Below are positions 36,305-47,996 of a stretch of DNA of 64,000 bases, one piece after another. Position 1 is the first letter of the stretch. Every line of letters begins with the position of its first letter. The notes under the pieces are model-generated. The model did not search any database. It was given only the letters and a program-made list of their open reading frames with translations, and had not been told where the DNA came from. Origin of the DNA: an uncultured SAR86 cluster bacterium (lineage in GTDB: Bacteria > Pseudomonadota > Gammaproteobacteria > Magnimaribacterales > AG-339-G14); NCBI GenBank assembly GCA_902594855.1, contig CACJNS010000001.1:689335-753334 (forward strand), given 5' to 3'. A program made the translations under genes and the position numbers.

Positions 36305-39300
36305 ATGAAAGATTTATTAAAGTTATTCAACCAAGGCGAACAAGAAGATTTCAATGCTATCAAAGCAGGTTTGGCTTCACCCCAACAAATAAGATCATGG
36401 TCTTTTGGGGAAGTAAAAAAACCAGAAACAATAAACTACAGAACATTTAAGCCTGAAAGAGACGGTCTTTTTTGCGCAAAGATTTTCGGTCCTATAAAGG
36501 ATTACGAATGCATATGTGGCAAATACAAAAGGATGAAGCACAGGGGAGTTGTTTGCGAAAAATGTGGAGTAGAAGTCACACTGGCTAAAGTTAGAAGAGA
36601 GAGAATGGGGCATATTGAACTAGCTGCGCCCGTTGCCCACATTTGGTTTCTAAAATCTCTGCCTTCAAGAATTGCTCTACTTTTAGATATGACGTTAAGA
36701 GAATTAGAAAGAATTCTATACTTTGAATCTTTTGTAGTTACTGATCCAGGAATGACAGATCTTGAAAACTGTCAGATTTTAGACGAAGAAGAGTATTACG
36801 AGGCTCTTGAAAATTATGGTGAAGAATTCAGAGCAGGAATGGGAGCGGAAGCAGTAAAAACACTTCTAATGGAGATGGATTTAGAAGAAGAAATTGCTTT
36901 GATTGAACAACAAATGACAGAAACCAAGTCTGAAGCAAAAATAAAAAAACTTTCTAAAAGGATGAAAATCATAAAATCATTCACTAATTCTTCCAATAAG
37001 CCTGAATGGATGATCCTCGATGTGTTGCCTGTACTACCTCCAGATTTAAGACCTTTGGTTCCTCTTGAAGGAGGAAGATTTGCTACTTCAGATCTTAATG
37101 ACTTATATAGAAGAGTGATAAACAGAAACAATAGACTTAAAAGATTAATGGAACTCAATGCTCCTGAAATTATTGTCAGAAATGAAAAAAGAATGCTCCA
37201 AGAATCAGTTGACGCTCTTTTAGATAATGGAAGAAGAGGAAGAGCTATAACTGGTTCGAACAAAAGACCTCTCAAATCTTTAGCTGACATGATAAAAGGT
37301 AAGCAAGGAAGATTTAGACAAAACCTCCTAGGAAAAAGGGTTGATTATTCTGGCCGTTCAGTGATCGTGGTTGGACCTACCTTAAAATTGCATCAATGTG
37401 GTCTACCTAAAAAAATGGCTCTTGAACTTTTCAAACCATTTGTATTTGGGAAGCTTCAAAATCTAGAGCTAGCAACTACTATCAAAGGCGCAAAAAGGAT
37501 GGTTGAGAGAGAAGAACCCGTTGTTTGGGATATTTTAGCCGACGTTATAAAGGAACATCCTATTCTTTTAAATAGAGCTCCAACACTCCATAGATTGGGA
37601 ATCCAAGCTTTTGAACCATTACTTATTGAAGGTAAAGCAATCCAATTACATCCTCTAGTTTGTAAAGCTTACAACGCAGATTTCGATGGCGATCAAATGG
37701 CTGTTCATGTTCCACTAACTTTAGAAGCACAACTCGAATGCCGTGCCTTGCTTATGGCTAGTAACAATATTCTTTCACCTTCAAATGGTAGACCAATCAT
37801 AGATCCATCCCAAGATGTTGTGTTAGGAATTTACTACATGACAAGAGAAAAAATTAATGCAAAGGGTGAAGGATCTATATTTGCAGACGTAAAGGAAGTG
37901 TCCAGAGCTTTTGAAACAGGTGCAGTTGAACTTCAAGCAAAAGTTAAAGTAAGGATAAAAGATAAAGAAGGTCACACTGAACTTAAAGATACAACAGTTG
38001 GAAGAGCATTACTTTATCAAATCTCCCCAGATGGTTTAAATTTTGAACATTTTAATAAGACTTTAACGAGCAAAGGCATTTCCGATCTAATAAACACTTG
38101 TTACAGAGATTGTGGCTTGAAAGATACTGTAATTTTTGCAGATCAGCTCATGTATCAAGGTTATGAATACTCTACTAAATCCGGCTCTTCTATTTGTGTT
38201 GATGATTGTTTAATTCCAGAGGATAAAGCCGAAATTATTGAAAAATCTGAACAAGAGGTTAAAGATATCGAGGCTCAATACTCATCTGGTTTAGTGACCC
38301 AAGGTGAAAAATACAATAAGGTCATTGATATTTGGTCTCGTGCTAATGAAAAAGTAGCAAACTCTCTGATGGATACCATCTCAAAAGAAAAAGTTACAAA
38401 CAAAGACGGAGAAGAGGTTGATCAAGATTCCTTTAACTCTGTTTATATGTACTTGGATTCTGGTGCAAGAAGTTCACCTGCACAAGTAAGACAGCTTGCT
38501 GGAATGAGAGGTCTTATGGCTAAACCAGACGGATCAATTATTGAAACTCCTATAACTGCAAATTTCAGGGAAGGATTGACAGTATTGCAATATTTCACTT
38601 CAACTCATGGAGCAAGAAAAGGATTAGCAGACACTGCTCTAAAAACTGCTAACTCTGGGTACTTAACTAGAAGATTAGTTGATGTAGCACAAGATTTAGT
38701 GGTCAGAGAAGTTGATTGTGAGACTGAAAAAGGTATTGAAATTAAATCAATTATCGAAGGAGGTGAAACTGTATTAGAGCTTAAAGATAGAGTTTTAGGA
38801 AGAGTCACAGCAAAAGAAGTTTCTTCAGCAGATGGAACATTTAAGTTACCTGCAAATACTGTTATCGATGAGGCTATTGCACAAGAATTAGGAAATCATT
38901 CTATCGATTCAATATTTGTTAGATCTCCTATTACTTGCGAAACAGCATACGGAATATGCTCAATGTGTTATGGAAGAGACTTAGGAAGAGGGAATCTTGT
39001 TGACCCTGGAGAAGCTGTTGGAATTGTAGCTGCTCAATCAATAGGTGAGCCAGGTACACAATTAACAATGAGAACTTTCCATATAGGAGGTGCAGCCTCG
39101 AGATCTTCTGAAGAAGATAAAGTTCAAATTAAATACGACGGTAGTGTCAAATACACAAATCTTAATTCGCTCATAAATAGAGAAAAGAAAAATGTATGTA
39201 TATCACGATCAGCTGAAATATCTGTATCAGATGAAAATGGTCAGGAGAAAGAGAGATACAAGGTTCCTTATGGAGCTATTATTTCTATTAGTGATGGAGA

Positions 39301-40453
39301 TCAAGCTAAGGCAGGAGATATTATTGCATCTTGGGATCCACATACGAGACCTATAATTTCTGAAGTTGAAGGTAAAGTTAAATTATCTGATATGGAAGAA
39401 GGCATCACAGTCAAGACCATACAGGATGATTTAACTGGATTGAGTAGTACTCAAGTCTTGGATGTTTCTGAAAGATCTTCATCAGGTAAGGAGCTAAGTC
39501 CATCTGTAAGTATTATGGATGAAAAAGGAAAAGAAGTTACTTTGCCTGGAGGCAAACACGCTGCTGTATATTCTCTCGAAGGTAACTCTATTCTTGGCTT
39601 GACAAATAATTCAAAAATAAAAGTTGGTGATGTCATTGCTCGTATTCCTAAAGAATCATCTAAAACTAGAGATATTACTGGTGGTTTACCAAGAGTTGCA
39701 GATTTATTTGAAGCCAGGAAACCAAAAGAGGAAGCAATTCTAGCTGATATGTCTGGGGTGGTTTCTTGGGGTAAGGAAACCAAAGGAAAAAGAAGATTAG
39801 TCATAACTAAAATGGATGGCAAAGAGGAAGTAACTTCAGAGACGCTTATTCCTAAAACTAGAAATATTAATGTTTTCGAAGGAGAGATGGTTAGCAAAGG
39901 AGATGTAGTAAGCGATGGACCTTTAAGTCCTCACGATATTCTTTCCCTAAAAGGAGTTGAAGAGCTCACAGATTATGTTGTGAATGAAATACAAGATGTT
40001 TATAGACTCCAGGGAGTTGAGATATCTGATAAACACATAGAAGTGATTTTGAGACAAATGCTAAGAAAAGTTGAAATCACTGATCCTGGCGATTCTGACT
40101 TTATTTTGGGTGAACAGGCCGAACTATCTGCAGTTGCTGAAAAAAATAAAACTCTTTCTGAAGATGGAAAAGCTTTAATTGAATTTGACAGAATTCTTCT
40201 TGGAATTACTAAGGCTTCACTTGCTACTGACTCATTTGTATCAGCTGCGTCTTTCCAAGAAACAACAAGAGTTCTTACAGAAGCGGCTGTGACTGGCAAA
40301 ATCGATAAGCTTAGAGGGCTCAAAGAAAATGTGATTATTGGTAAATTAATTCCTGCTGGTACTGGGTTCTATGTTGAAAAAGATGAAATTGAGTCTAATT
40401 TGGAAATGGAGCTAGCTGAAGCTATGGAAGGAACAGAGATCTCTGAGGAATAA
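36305..40453 (+). CDS. rpoC: RNA polymerase subunit beta'
   Basis: A 1382-residue subunit. The N-terminal zinc site CICGKYK...CEKCGVEV, the active-site [12 protein letters not shown] near residues 458-469 that holds catalytic Mg, and a second zinc site [17 protein letters not shown] near 880-895 are all present. The ATG at 36305 gives the standard MKDLLKLF start; an in-frame start at 36275 would overlap the rpoB end and is not used. Confidence 0.98.
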   Translation: MKDLLKLFNQGEQEDFNAIKAGLASPQQIRSWSFGEVKKPETINYRTFKPERDGLFCAKIFGPIKDYECICGKYKRMKHRGVVCEKCGVEVTLAKVRRERMGHIELAAPVAHIWFLKSLPSRIALLLDMTLRELERILYFESFVVTDPGMTDLENCQILDEEEYYEALENYGEEFRAGMGAEAVKTLLMEMDLEEEIALIEQQMTETKSEAKIKKLSKRMKIIKSFTNSSNKPEWMILDVLPVLPPDLRPLVPLEGGRFATSDLNDLYRRVINRNNRLKRLMELNAPEIIVRNEKRMLQESVDALLDNGRRGRAITGSNKRPLKSLADMIKGKQGRFRQNLLGKRVDYSGRSVIVVGPTLKLHQCGLPKKMALELFKPFVFGKLQNLELATTIKGAKRMVEREEPVVWDILADVIKEHPILLNRAPTLHRLGIQAFEPLLIEGKAIQLHPLVCKAYNADFDGDQMAVHVPLTLEAQLECRALLMASNNILSPSNGRPIIDPSQDVVLGIYYMTREKINAKGEGSIFADVKEVSRAFETGAVELQAKVKVRIKDKEGHTELKDTTVGRALLYQISPDGLNFEHFNKTLTSKGISDLINTCYRDCGLKDTVIFADQLMYQGYEYSTKSGSSICVDDCLIPEDKAEIIEKSEQEVKDIEAQYSSGLVTQGEKYNKVIDIWSRANEKVANSLMDTISKEKVTNKDGEEVDQDSFNSVYMYLDSGARSSPAQVRQLAGMRGLMAKPDGSIIETPITANFREGLTVLQYFTSTHGARKGLADTALKTANSGYLTRRLVDVAQDLVVREVDCETEKGIEIKSIIEGGETVLELKDRVLGRVTAKEVSSADGTFKLPANTVIDEAIAQELGNHSIDSIFVRSPITCETAYGICSMCYGRDLGRGNLVDPGEAVGIVAAQSIGEPGTQLTMRTFHIGGAASRSSEEDKVQIKYDGSVKYTNLNSLINREKKNVCISRSAEISVSDENGQEKERYKVPYGAIISISDGDQAKAGDIIASWDPHTRPIISEVEGKVKLSDMEEGITVKTIQDDLTGLSSTQVLDVSERSSSGKELSPSVSIMDEKGKEVTLPGGKHAAVYSLEGNSILGLTNNSKIKVGDVIARIPKESSKTRDITGGLPRVADLFEARKPKEEAILADMSGVVSWGKETKGKRRLVITKMDGKEEVTSETLIPKTRNINVFEGEMVSKGDVVSDGPLSPHDILSLKGVEELTDYVVNEIQDVYRLQGVEISDKHIEVILRQMLRKVEITDPGDSDFILGEQAELSAVAEKNKTLSEDGKALIEFDRILLGITKASLATDSFVSAASFQETTRVLTEAAVTGKIDKLRGLKENVIIGKLIPAGTGFYVEKDEIESNLEMELAEAMEGTEISEE

Positions 40454-40464
40454 TTAAATAATGT

Positions 40465-40493
40465 TTGACCTAGACTATCTTCATAACTAAAAT
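40465..40493 (+). promoter_or_regulatory. promoter of the rpsL-rpsG-fusA operon
   Basis: TTGACC (40465-40470), a 17-bp spacer and TAAAAT (40488-40493). The predicted start near 40500 leaves only about 5 nt before the rpsL ATG at 40505 and no Shine-Dalgarno. Confidence 0.55.
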
Positions 40494-40504
40494 CGCAAAC
40501 CAAA

Positions 40505-40876
40505 ATGGCTACTGTTAATCAACTTATAAAAAAACCGAGAAAGAGCAAATCTGCAAAGTCGGATGTTCCAGCTTTAAACAGATGTCCACAAAGAAGAGGT
40601 GTCTGCACTCGTGTTTATACTACGACTCCAAAGAAGCCTAATTCGGCTCTTAGAAAAGTTTGTAAAGTCAGATTGACTTCAGGTTACGAAGTTATTTCCT
40701 ATATTGGCGGAGAAGGTCACAACTTGCAAGAGCACTCTGTTGTTCTACTAAGGGGCGGAAGAGTAAAAGACCTACCCGGTGTTAGATATCATACCGTCAG
40801 AGGCACTCTTGATACTTCTGGAGTTGATGACAGAAAGCAAAGAAGATCTAAATACGGATCTAAAAAACCTAAATAA
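40505..40876 (+). CDS. rpsL: ribosomal protein S12
   Basis: A 123-residue decoding-centre protein. [14 protein letters not shown] has the lysine altered in streptomycin resistance and [14 protein letters not shown] the methylthio-Asp loop; both are wild type. The mRNA may begin only a few bases before the ATG. Confidence 0.98.
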   Translation: MATVNQLIKKPRKSKSAKSDVPALNRCPQRRGVCTRVYTTTPKKPNSALRKVCKVRLTSGYEVISYIGGEGHNLQEHSVVLLRGGRVKDLPGVRYHTVRGTLDTSGVDDRKQRRSKYGSKKPK

Positions 40877-40885
40877 TTCAAAAAT

Positions 40886-41356
40886 ATGCCAAGAAAAGGT
40901 CCAGTTCCTAAAAGAGACATACTTGCTGATCCAAAATTTAACAGCATTAAAGTTGCAAAGTTTATTAATCAGATCATGCAACGCGGAAAAAAAAGTGTTG
41001 CTGAGAAAATAATGTACTCTGCTTTAGATCAAATCTCTGCAAAATCTAAACAAGATCCTTTAAAAGTATTTGACGATGCTTTAGACCAAGTCGCACCTCA
41101 AGTTGAAGTTAAATCCAGAAGAGTAGGCGGAGCAACTTATCAAGTTCCAATAGAAGTAAAGTCTTCAAGAAAAATGGCTCTTGCAATGAGATGGTTAGTG
41201 ACCAGTGCGAAAAAAAGATCAGAAAAGAAAATGGCTGACAAGTTAGCTAACGAATTACTAGACGCGTCAGACGGCAGGGGGGAAGCAGTCAAAAAGAGAC
41301 AAGATACCCACAAAATGGCTGATGCAAACAAGGCATTTTCACATTTCAGATTTTAA
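40886..41356 (+). CDS. rpsG: ribosomal protein S7
   Basis: A 156-residue head protein of the 30S subunit that nucleates assembly of the 16S 3' domain. [13 protein letters not shown] opens it; [16 protein letters not shown] is the conserved beta-hairpin contacting tRNA in the E site. In E. coli S7 represses the str operon. No Shine-Dalgarno is seen in the AT-rich gap after rpsL. Confidence 0.97.
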   Translation: MPRKGPVPKRDILADPKFNSIKVAKFINQIMQRGKKSVAEKIMYSALDQISAKSKQDPLKVFDDALDQVAPQVEVKSRRVGGATYQVPIEVKSSRKMALAMRWLVTSAKKRSEKKMADKLANELLDASDGRGEAVKKRQDTHKMADANKAFSHFRF

Positions 41357-41377
41357 TAAGATAAACACAATTTAAAT

Positions 41378-43495
41378 ATGAGCGGCAGAAAAGTTCCACT
41401 TAAACTATATAGAAACATCGGTATTTGCGCCCACGTAGATGCCGGAAAAACAACCACTACAGAAAGGGTTCTATATTACACAGGCATTTCTCACAAAATT
41501 GGAGAAGTTCATGATGGTGCTGCGACTATGGATTGGATGGAGCAGGAGCAAGAAAGGGGTATCACCATAACATCAGCTGCTACAACATGTTTCTGGAAGG
41601 GAATGAAACAACAATTTGATGAACATCGTGTCAATATTATTGATACACCTGGTCACGTAGATTTTACTATTGAAGTTGAAAGATCTTTGAGAGTATTGGA
41701 TGGAGCAGTTGTTGTTTTCTGCGGCAGCTCAGGAGTTGAACCCCAGTCTGAAACAGTTTGGAGACAAGCAAATCGTTATAAGGTTCCTAGAATTGCTTTC
41801 ATTAACAAAATGGATAGAGCTGGAGCAAACTTTCTTAATGTTGTTCAGCAAATGAAAGATAGATTAGGCGCCTCACCAGTTCCTATCAACCTACCAATCG
41901 GTGCTGAAGATGACTTTGAAGGAATGGTTGATTTAATTTCAATGAAAGCTCTTTATTTTGACCTTGATGATATGGGGAAATCCTATAGGGAAGAAGATAT
42001 TCCTGAATCGATGTTAGCTGAGTGTGAAGATTACAGAGAGCAGATGCTTGAATCTGCCGCTGAGGCTTCGGAAGATTTAATGGATAAGTACCTCGAAAAT
42101 GGAGATCTTACTGAAGAAGAAATCATCTCAGGACTGAGACAAAGAACCTTAGCCAATGAAATAGTTTTATGTCTGTGTGGTTCAGCATTTAAAAATAAAG
42201 GAGTTCAGTGCGTACTAGACGCGGTAATCAATTATCTGCCATCTCCTGATGAGGTTGAAGCTATTAAAGGTGTTTTGGAAGATGAAGAAACTGAAGATCA
42301 GAGATCTTCTAGCGACGAGGAGCCATTCTCAGCCCTTGCTTTCAAGATTGCTACAGATCCATTTGTAGGTACCTTAACCTTTATAAGAGTTTATTCAGGT
42401 GTTTTATCATCTGGAGATTCCGTATATTCGCCATCTCGAAGATCCAAAGAAAGAATTGGTAGGATGTTGCAGATGCATGCTAACAACAGAACAGAAATAT
42501 CTGAAGTAAGGGCAGGTGATATATGTGCAGTAATAGGTCTGAAGGATGTCAGCACAGGAGAAACCCTTTGCGATAGAGATAAGGCTATCATCTTGGAGAA
42601 GATGACATTCCCAGAGCCAGTGATTTCGGTTGCTGTTGAACCAAAAACTAAAACAGATCAGGAAAAAATGTCTACAGCCTTAGGAAGGCTAGCTCAAGAG
42701 GATCCATCTTTTAGAGTGAATAGTGATGAAGAATCAGGTCAAACGATAATATCCGGTATGGGAGAGCTTCACTTAGACGTAATCGTTGACAGGATGAAAC
42801 GAGAGTTTGATGTTGAAGCTAATATTGGTAAGCCTCAGGTAGCTTATAGAGAAACAATTAAGCAAATGGTTGAGTCTGAAGGAAAGTTTGTAAGACAGTC
42901 GGGTGGTAAAGGGCAATACGGACACGTTTGGATAAAAATTGAACCCTTAGTTCACGAAGAGACGGAAGAAGAAGATAAAGATATCTATGAATTTGTTAAT
43001 TCTATAGTTGGTGGAACCATTCCAAGAGAATTCATACCAGCTGTAGACAAGGGCGTCCAAGAGCAAATGGAAGCCGGTGTAATTGCTGGTTATCCCTTAA
43101 TCGATGTAAAAGTAACACTCTATGATGGTTCTTTCCATGATGTAGATTCAAGTGAGATAGCTTTTAAAGTTGCTGCTTCACAGGCTCTAAAAGATGGAGC
43201 TATGAGAGCTAAGCCGGTTTTACTTGAACCGATTATGAAGTTAGAAGTTGTGACACCAGAAGAGTACATGGGAGATGTCGTTGGAGATTTAAATAGAAGA
43301 AGAGGAATTGTCCAAGGAATGAATGATATACCATCTGGCAAGGCTCTCAATGGAGAAGTTCCACTTGCTGAAATGTTTGGCTATGCAACTGATTTAAGAT
43401 CTGCAACTCAAGGTAGAGCAACGTTTACCATGGAGCCTCTAAAGTACGCTGAAGTCCCCAATAACGTTGCAGAATCCATCATAAATAAAAGCTAA
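41378..43495 (+). CDS. fusA: elongation factor G
   Basis: A 705-residue translocase GTPase. [15 protein letters not shown] is the P-loop, DTPGHVDF switch II and NKMDRAGA the guanine motif; [12 protein letters not shown] is switch [14 protein letters not shown] and the domain [12 protein letters not shown] loop identify EF-G rather than a relative. tuf does not follow; the S10 operon promoter does. Confidence 0.98.
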   Translation: MSGRKVPLKLYRNIGICAHVDAGKTTTTERVLYYTGISHKIGEVHDGAATMDWMEQEQERGITITSAATTCFWKGMKQQFDEHRVNIIDTPGHVDFTIEVERSLRVLDGAVVVFCGSSGVEPQSETVWRQANRYKVPRIAFINKMDRAGANFLNVVQQMKDRLGASPVPINLPIGAEDDFEGMVDLISMKALYFDLDDMGKSYREEDIPESMLAECEDYREQMLESAAEASEDLMDKYLENGDLTEEEIISGLRQRTLANEIVLCLCGSAFKNKGVQCVLDAVINYLPSPDEVEAIKGVLEDEETEDQRSSSDEEPFSALAFKIATDPFVGTLTFIRVYSGVLSSGDSVYSPSRRSKERIGRMLQMHANNRTEISEVRAGDICAVIGLKDVSTGETLCDRDKAIILEKMTFPEPVISVAVEPKTKTDQEKMSTALGRLAQEDPSFRVNSDEESGQTIISGMGELHLDVIVDRMKREFDVEANIGKPQVAYRETIKQMVESEGKFVRQSGGKGQYGHVWIKIEPLVHEETEEEDKDIYEFVNSIVGGTIPREFIPAVDKGVQEQMEAGVIAGYPLIDVKVTLYDGSFHDVDSSEIAFKVAASQALKDGAMRAKPVLLEPIMKLEVVTPEEYMGDVVGDLNRRRGIVQGMNDIPSGKALNGEVPLAEMFGYATDLRSATQGRATFTMEPLKYAEVPNNVAESIINKS

Positions 43496-43503
43496 TACGC
43501 TTG

Positions 43504-43532
43504 TTGACATCGCATCGATGTCCCAATAGAAT
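43504..43532 (+). promoter_or_regulatory. S10 operon promoter with overlapping dyad
   Basis: A perfect TTGACA (43504-43509), a 17-bp spacer and TAGAAT (43527-43532), with the start near 43539. A dyad with 7-bp arms, GACATCG-CAT-CGATGTC (43506-43522), covers the -35 and spacer and could be an operator or a fusA-terminating hairpin; there is no T-run. Confidence 0.65.
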
Positions 43533-43556
43533 TGCCGCTCGTCCGTGAGATGGATG

Positions 43557-43580
43557 AATCGATTTACGGATAAATCGATT
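43557..43580 (+). promoter_or_regulatory. S10 leader hairpin
   Basis: AATCGATTTA, loop CGGA, then TAAATCGATT: a perfect 10-bp stem about 18 nt into the predicted leader and 28 nt before the rpsJ ribosome-binding site. It could serve autoregulation, for example by L4 as in E. coli, but the sequence is not the E. coli one. No T-run follows, so it is not a typical terminator. Confidence 0.45.
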
Positions 43581-43608
43581 AGTTCTTTAACAGATATTTA
43601 TTACTTTT

Positions 43609-43613
43609 GGAGG
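43609..43613 (+). promoter_or_regulatory. Shine-Dalgarno deciding the rpsJ start
   Basis: GGAGG lies 5 nt before the TTG at 43619 and overlaps a second in-frame TTG at 43607, excluding the latter as start. Confidence 0.7.
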
Positions 43614-43618
43614 TTGGT

Positions 43619-43942
43619 TTGCAAGACCAGAATATTAGAATTCGGCTCAAAGCTTTTGACAATAAATTAATTGATAAATCGGCAAGAGAAATTGTTGATA
43701 CTGTCAAAAGAACTGGCGCGGTTGTTAAAGGACCAATACCAATGCCTGTCAAAAAAAGTCGCACTACTGTATTAATCTCGCCGCATAAGGATAAAGATGC
43801 AAGAGATCAATATGAAATTAGAACCTATAAAAGAGTGATGGATATCATCAAGCCCACTGAAAAAACTGTCGATGCTTTAATGAAGCTTGATCTTTCCGCT
43901 GGGGTTGACGTTCAAATCTCACTAGATGAGTTAAGTAAATAA
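43619..43942 (+). CDS. rpsJ: ribosomal protein S10 (TTG start)
   Basis: A 107-residue head protein of the 30S subunit, also the NusG/NusB partner in antitermination. [14 protein letters not shown] matches the family N-terminus when TTG at 43619 is the start, preceded by [31 protein letters not shown] is the conserved core. Its end, QISLDELSK, runs four or so residues past the E. coli end. First gene of the long S10 operon. Confidence 0.95.
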   Translation: MQDQNIRIRLKAFDNKLIDKSAREIVDTVKRTGAVVKGPIPMPVKKSRTTVLISPHKDKDARDQYEIRTYKRVMDIIKPTEKTVDALMKLDLSAGVDVQISLDELSK

Positions 43943-43943
43943 G

Positions 43944-44579
43944 ATGATTGGATTGATAGGCATAAAAGAAGGCATGTCCCGGGTTTTCACAGAAGATGGA
44001 AATTCCGTGCCTGTTACCGTGGTAAAAATCGACTCCAATGTTGTGACCCAAATAAAAAAAATTGATTCAGAAGGTTACTCATCATTACAAATATCTACTG
44101 GAACCAAAAAAGAAAAACATCTCACAAAACCCGAAAAAGCCCATCTCAATAAATCAAACACTCCCTCAGCAAAAACAATTAAAGAATTCCGAATCCAAGA
44201 ATCAGACTTAGAAAATATTGAACTTGGTCAATCATTGGAATTAAACATGTTTGAAGAGGGTCAGATTATCGACGTTACCGGTACAACCAAAGGCAAAGGC
44301 TTTGCTGGTACGGTCAAACGTTGGAATTTTGCAACACAAGATGCAACACACGGAAATTCTTTAGCGCACAGGAAACCTGGATCTATTGGTCAATGTCAAA
44401 CTCCTGGAAGAGTTTGGAAAGGAAAAAAGATGGCAGGTCATCTAGGAAACACCCGCCAAACAACACAGAATTTACAAATACAAAAAATAGATGCAGAAAA
44501 TAATCTTATATTAGTAAAAGGCGCTTTACCTGGATCTAAAGGTTCGCCCGTCATCATAAAGCCAGCAATTAAAAACTAA
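43944..44579 (+). CDS. rplC: ribosomal protein L3
   Basis: A 211-residue protein initiating 50S assembly. IGLIGIKEGMSRVF is the N-terminus, and GTTKGKGFAGTVKRWNF is the central signature. The loop reaching the peptidyl-transferase centre, with the Gln methylated in E. coli, is in KKMAGHLGNTRQT. Two bases after rpsJ. Confidence 0.96.
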   Translation: MIGLIGIKEGMSRVFTEDGNSVPVTVVKIDSNVVTQIKKIDSEGYSSLQISTGTKKEKHLTKPEKAHLNKSNTPSAKTIKEFRIQESDLENIELGQSLELNMFEEGQIIDVTGTTKGKGFAGTVKRWNFATQDATHGNSLAHRKPGSIGQCQTPGRVWKGKKMAGHLGNTRQTTQNLQIQKIDAENNLILVKGALPGSKGSPVIIKPAIKN

Positions 44580-44584
44580 TAACC

Positions 44585-45190
44585 ATGCAGCTAACTTATT
44601 ACAAAGAAAAAATATCAGCAGATTTGCCTGAGACTATATTTGAACAAGATTTTAATGAGGATCTTGTTCATCAATTAGTTAATACTGTAATTTCAAATAA
44701 TCATAGCGGTACTAAAGCTCAGAAAAATAGATCTGATGTCAGCGGGGGTGGGAAAAAACCTTGGAGACAAAAAGGAACTGGTAGAGCAAGAGCTGGAACA
44801 ACTCGTGGACCGATTTGGAGATCAGGTGGTGTTACATTTGCTGCTAGACCCCAACTTACAAAGAAAAAAATTAACAAAAAGATGTTCAAAAATGGGATTA
44901 AATCAATCCTATCCAAATTAGCCAAAGAAGAAAGAATTATCATGGTAAAAGATTTTTCTTTAGATGAACCAAAAACAAAAAAACTTTTAGAATTAATCTC
45001 TCCATTTGAGACTTCTTCTATGACGATAATTTTAGATGAGATTTCTGAAAATCTTCATTTAGCTTCTAGGAATTTAAATAATATAGATATCACTACAGCT
45101 GATCAAATCAATCCAGTAGATTTAATTTCACATGAAAAAATCCTACTCACAGATAAATCTTTAGAAAAAATTATAGGGGCATATTCATGA
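44585..45190 (+). CDS. rplD: ribosomal protein L4
   Basis: A 201-residue protein lining the peptide exit tunnel. The long loop KKPWRQKGTGRARAGTTRGP (about residues 58-77) reaches the tunnel and binds macrolides indirectly; FAARPQ follows. L4 also represses the S10 operon in E. coli, making the leader hairpin at 43557 worth testing. Its end overlaps rplW by 4 bp. Confidence 0.95.
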   Translation: MQLTYYKEKISADLPETIFEQDFNEDLVHQLVNTVISNNHSGTKAQKNRSDVSGGGKKPWRQKGTGRARAGTTRGPIWRSGGVTFAARPQLTKKKINKKMFKNGIKSILSKLAKEERIIMVKDFSLDEPKTKKLLELISPFETSSMTIILDEISENLHLASRNLNNIDITTADQINPVDLISHEKILLTDKSLEKIIGAYS

Positions 45191-45483
45191 GCCAATTACA
45201 CCCCTTAAAAGTATTAAATTCATCTCATCTTTCTGAGAAAGCTTCTTTAGCTATTCAAAATGCAAATAGTTACGTTTTTAAAGTTTCTTCCTCAGCTAAC
45301 AAGCTTCAAGTAAAAAAAGCAATAGAATCACTATATAAAGTTGAAGTTGAAAAAGTAAATATTGTGAATGTTAAAGGCAAAACAAAAAGAACACTGAAGA
45401 ATAAAATTAGAAAAAAAAGTGATTGGAAAAAAGCTTATGTATTTCTTAAGGAAGGCAATCAAATAGATTTATCAATTGAATAA
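45187..45483 (+). CDS. rplW: ribosomal protein L23
   Basis: A 98-residue protein at the tunnel exit that docks SRP and trigger factor. Recognised by [40 protein letters not shown] and the basic loop [12 protein letters not shown] overlap with rplD. Confidence 0.94.
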   Translation: MSQLHPLKVLNSSHLSEKASLAIQNANSYVFKVSSSANKLQVKKAIESLYKVEVEKVNIVNVKGKTKRTLKNKIRKKSDWKKAYVFLKEGNQIDLSIE

Positions 45484-45485
45484 TA

Positions 45486-46310
45486 ATGACTGTAGTTAGA
45501 GCAAAACCAACATCTGCGGGAAGAAGATTTAGAAGCTTCCAAGTAGATCAGAATATTCATAAAGGTAAACCTCACGCACCATTATTGGCTACAAAAAGTA
45601 AAAATGGTGGAAGAAACAATAGGGGAAGAATAACCGTAAGACATCAAGGTGGTGGACATAAACAACATTACAGAATCATTGACTTCAAAAGAACAAAAGA
45701 TGGGATACCCGCAACTGTAGAAAGAATTGAATACGATCCTAATAGATCAGCTCATATAGCTTTATTGTTATATTCAGATGGTGAACGAAGATACATTATT
45801 GCTCCCTCCGGCCTCAAACAAGGTGATACGGTCCAATCTGGTAACGACTCTCCAATCAAAGTAGGGAATGCTCTTGATCTTAATTCTATCCCTGTAGGTT
45901 CTACTATTCATTGCGTGGAGCTCAAACCGAAAAAAGGTGCTCAAATAGCAAGAAGTGCTGGATCCTATGTTCAATTTGTTGCAAAAGAAGGAAATACAGC
46001 AACCCTAAGAATGAAAAGCGGAGAGGTAAGAAGAGTGCCTGTCGAATGTAGGGCTGTTCTTGGAACAGTGTCTAATTCTGAGCATTCTTTAAAATCTATT
46101 GGTAAAGCAGGAGCAAAAAGATGGTTAGGAGTTAGGCCCACCGTTAGAGGTGTTGCAATGAACCCTATAGATCATCCGCATGGTGGAGGAGAAGGAAGAA
46201 CTTCTGGAGGTAGGCATCCAGTATCGCCTTGGGGAGTTCCTACGAAAGGCTACAGAACAAGAAGCAACAAGAGAACAGATAAACAAATCATCAGAAGAAG
46301 GAAGAAATAG
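45486..46310 (+). CDS. rplB: ribosomal protein L2
   Basis: A 274-residue protein needed for peptidyl-transferase assembly. [19 protein letters not shown] and the C-terminal [17 protein letters not shown] loop, with the His near the catalytic centre, are invariant signatures. The gene begins 2 nt after rplW. Confidence 0.98.
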   Translation: MTVVRAKPTSAGRRFRSFQVDQNIHKGKPHAPLLATKSKNGGRNNRGRITVRHQGGGHKQHYRIIDFKRTKDGIPATVERIEYDPNRSAHIALLLYSDGERRYIIAPSGLKQGDTVQSGNDSPIKVGNALDLNSIPVGSTIHCVELKPKKGAQIARSAGSYVQFVAKEGNTATLRMKSGEVRRVPVECRAVLGTVSNSEHSLKSIGKAGAKRWLGVRPTVRGVAMNPIDHPHGGGEGRTSGGRHPVSPWGVPTKGYRTRSNKRTDKQIIRRRKK

Positions 46311-46312
46311 AA

Positions 46313-46582
46313 ATGCCACGCTCAATAAAAAAAGGTCCATTTATCGATCATCATTTGATGGATAAAGTCTCAAAAGCTGTTGAGTCCAAAGATAAGAGAC
46401 CCATCAAAACATGGTCCAGAAGGTCTATGATCTCTCCAGAAATGGTCGGTTTAACAATCTCCATCCATAACGGCAGGCAACACGTACCTATATTCATTCA
46501 AGAGGACATGGTAGGACATAAGTTAGGTGAATTTGTTCCTACTAGAACTTTCAAACAACACTCAGGCGACAGGAAAGCTTAA
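46313..46582 (+). CDS. rpsS: ribosomal protein S19
   Basis: An 89-residue 30S head protein forming bridges with the 50[15 protein letters not shown] at the start and [22 protein letters not shown] at the end are diagnostic. The stop overlaps rplV by 1 nt. Confidence 0.97.
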   Translation: MPRSIKKGPFIDHHLMDKVSKAVESKDKRPIKTWSRRSMISPEMVGLTISIHNGRQHVPIFIQEDMVGHKLGEFVPTRTFKQHSGDRKA

Positions 46583-46914
46583 TGACAGAAGTATCAGCAA
46601 AATTATCCAGATTTAAGTCTTCAGCTTCAAAGATAAGACTATTGGCAGATCAAATCCGCGGTAAAAAAGTTGATGAAGCATTGGATATTCTTACTTTTAG
46701 TCCAAAGTCTGGTTCTAGAAATTTAAAAAAACTTTTGGACTCAGCTATTTCTTCTGCAGAAAATAATTATGGTCTAGATATCGATACTTTGTTTGTCAGC
46801 CACATTTCTGTTGATGAAGCCTTGATCATGAAAAGAATAAGGGCAAGAGCTCGAGGAAGGGCAGATCGGATCGAAAAAAAGACATGCCATATAAATCTAA
46901 AACTAAGTAATTAA
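46582..46914 (+). CDS. rplV: ribosomal protein L22
   Basis: A 110-residue tunnel protein. [22 protein letters not shown] is the N-terminal signature, and the beta-hairpin [21 protein letters not shown] extends into the exit tunnel where macrolides and arrest peptides act. It overlaps rpsS by one base and rpsC follows after 9. Confidence 0.96.
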   Translation: MTEVSAKLSRFKSSASKIRLLADQIRGKKVDEALDILTFSPKSGSRNLKKLLDSAISSAENNYGLDIDTLFVSHISVDEALIMKRIRARARGRADRIEKKTCHINLKLSN

Positions 46915-46923
46915 GGAGAATAA

Positions 46924-47583
46924 GTGGGACAAAAAGTTAATCCAATTGGAATCAGACTAGGCATCTCTAGAGATCATAACTCTGTGTGGTTTGCTGAAAA
47001 AGATAAATATAGGGAGATCCTATTTAATGATTTTCAAGTTAGAGAGTTTCTAAAAAAAGAACTTGATAATGCATTTGTCAGCAAAATACACATAGAAAGG
47101 CCCGCTCAAAGCGCGAAAGTCACAATCCATACTGCAAGACCTGGGATGATTATCGGTAAACGAGGCGAAGATATCGATCGATTGAGAGAGAAGCTAACAC
47201 AAATCATGAATGTACCCGTTAGCCTTAATATTCAAGAAATAAGAAAACCTGATCTTGATGCTCAGCTAGTTGCTGCAAACATAGCACTTCAACTTGAAAA
47301 AAGGGCTATGTTTCGAAGAGTCATGAAGAGAGCAGCTCAAAACACCATGAGACAGGGAGCGCTTGGCGTGAAAATAAAAGTTTCAGGTAGATTAGGTGGA
47401 GCCGAGATTGCAAGATCTGAGTGGCATAAAGAAGGGAGAGTGCCTCTTCATACATTAAGAGCAGATGTTGATTACGGCTTGGCCGAAGCAAAAACTACTT
47501 ACGGGATTATTGGTGTGAAGGTATGGATATTCAGAGGCGAATTAATTGATAAAAAAATTAAAGAAAAAGACAAGGATAGCTAA
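46924..47583 (+). CDS. rpsC: ribosomal protein S3 (GTG start)
   Basis: A 219-residue protein at the mRNA entry channel with helicase activity. [13 protein letters not shown] starts it; the KH domain is [17 protein letters not shown] (about residues 69-86). The GTG start follows AAGGAG. The C-terminus ends in a Lys-rich tail and overlaps rplP by one base. Confidence 0.97.
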   Translation: MGQKVNPIGIRLGISRDHNSVWFAEKDKYREILFNDFQVREFLKKELDNAFVSKIHIERPAQSAKVTIHTARPGMIIGKRGEDIDRLREKLTQIMNVPVSLNIQEIRKPDLDAQLVAANIALQLEKRAMFRRVMKRAAQNTMRQGALGVKIKVSGRLGGAEIARSEWHKEGRVPLHTLRADVDYGLAEAKTTYGIIGVKVWIFRGELIDKKIKEKDKDS

Positions 47584-47996
47584 TGTTTCAGCCAAAAAGG
47601 ACTAAATATAGAAAGCAAATGAAAGGTCGAAATCGAGGCCTTGCACAGAGATCTAATTCTTTAGATTTCGGTACATTTGGTTTGAAAGCTACATCAAGAG
47701 GTCAAATTACGTCCCGTCAAATTGAGGCTGCAAGAAGAGCCATGACTAGGCACGTAAAACGTGGAGCAAAAATCTGGATTAGAATTTTTCCCGACAAACC
47801 AATTACTAAAAAACCCCTTGAAGTTAGGCAAGGAAAAGGAAAAGGAAACGTAGAATATTGGGTTTCACCAATCAAACCTGGAAAAATTCTTTATGAAATG
47901 GAAGGTGTTGACGAAGCTTTGGCAAGGGAGGCATTTTCTCTGGCAGCTGCAAAACTTCCTGTTTCAACTCAATTTATTTCTAGGAAGGTTATCTAA
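47583..47996 (+). CDS. rplP: ribosomal protein L16
   Basis: A 137-residue protein near the A-site t[20 protein letters not shown] and [18 protein letters not shown] are signatures, with [22 protein letters not shown] after them. Codes directly into rpmC with a one-base overlap. Confidence 0.97.
   Translation: MFQPKRTKYRKQMKGRNRGLAQRSNSLDFGTFGLKATSRGQITSRQIEAARRAMTRHVKRGAKIWIRIFPDKPITKKPLEVRQGKGKGNVEYWVSPIKPGKILYEMEGVDEALAREAFSLAAAKLPVSTQFISRKVI

Noticed and set aside
36814-37290. 158-codon open frame antisense to rpoC
   Set aside because: Ser/Leu-rich reverse shadow of the rpoC reading frame; no start signal, no family.
39451-39897. 148-codon open frame antisense to rpoC
   Set aside because: Mirror of rpoC codon bias; no ribosome-binding site or recognisable domain.
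43506-43522. Rho-independent terminator of fusA
   Set aside because: The hairpin has no following T-run and overlaps the -35 box, so a regulatory dyad is more likely.
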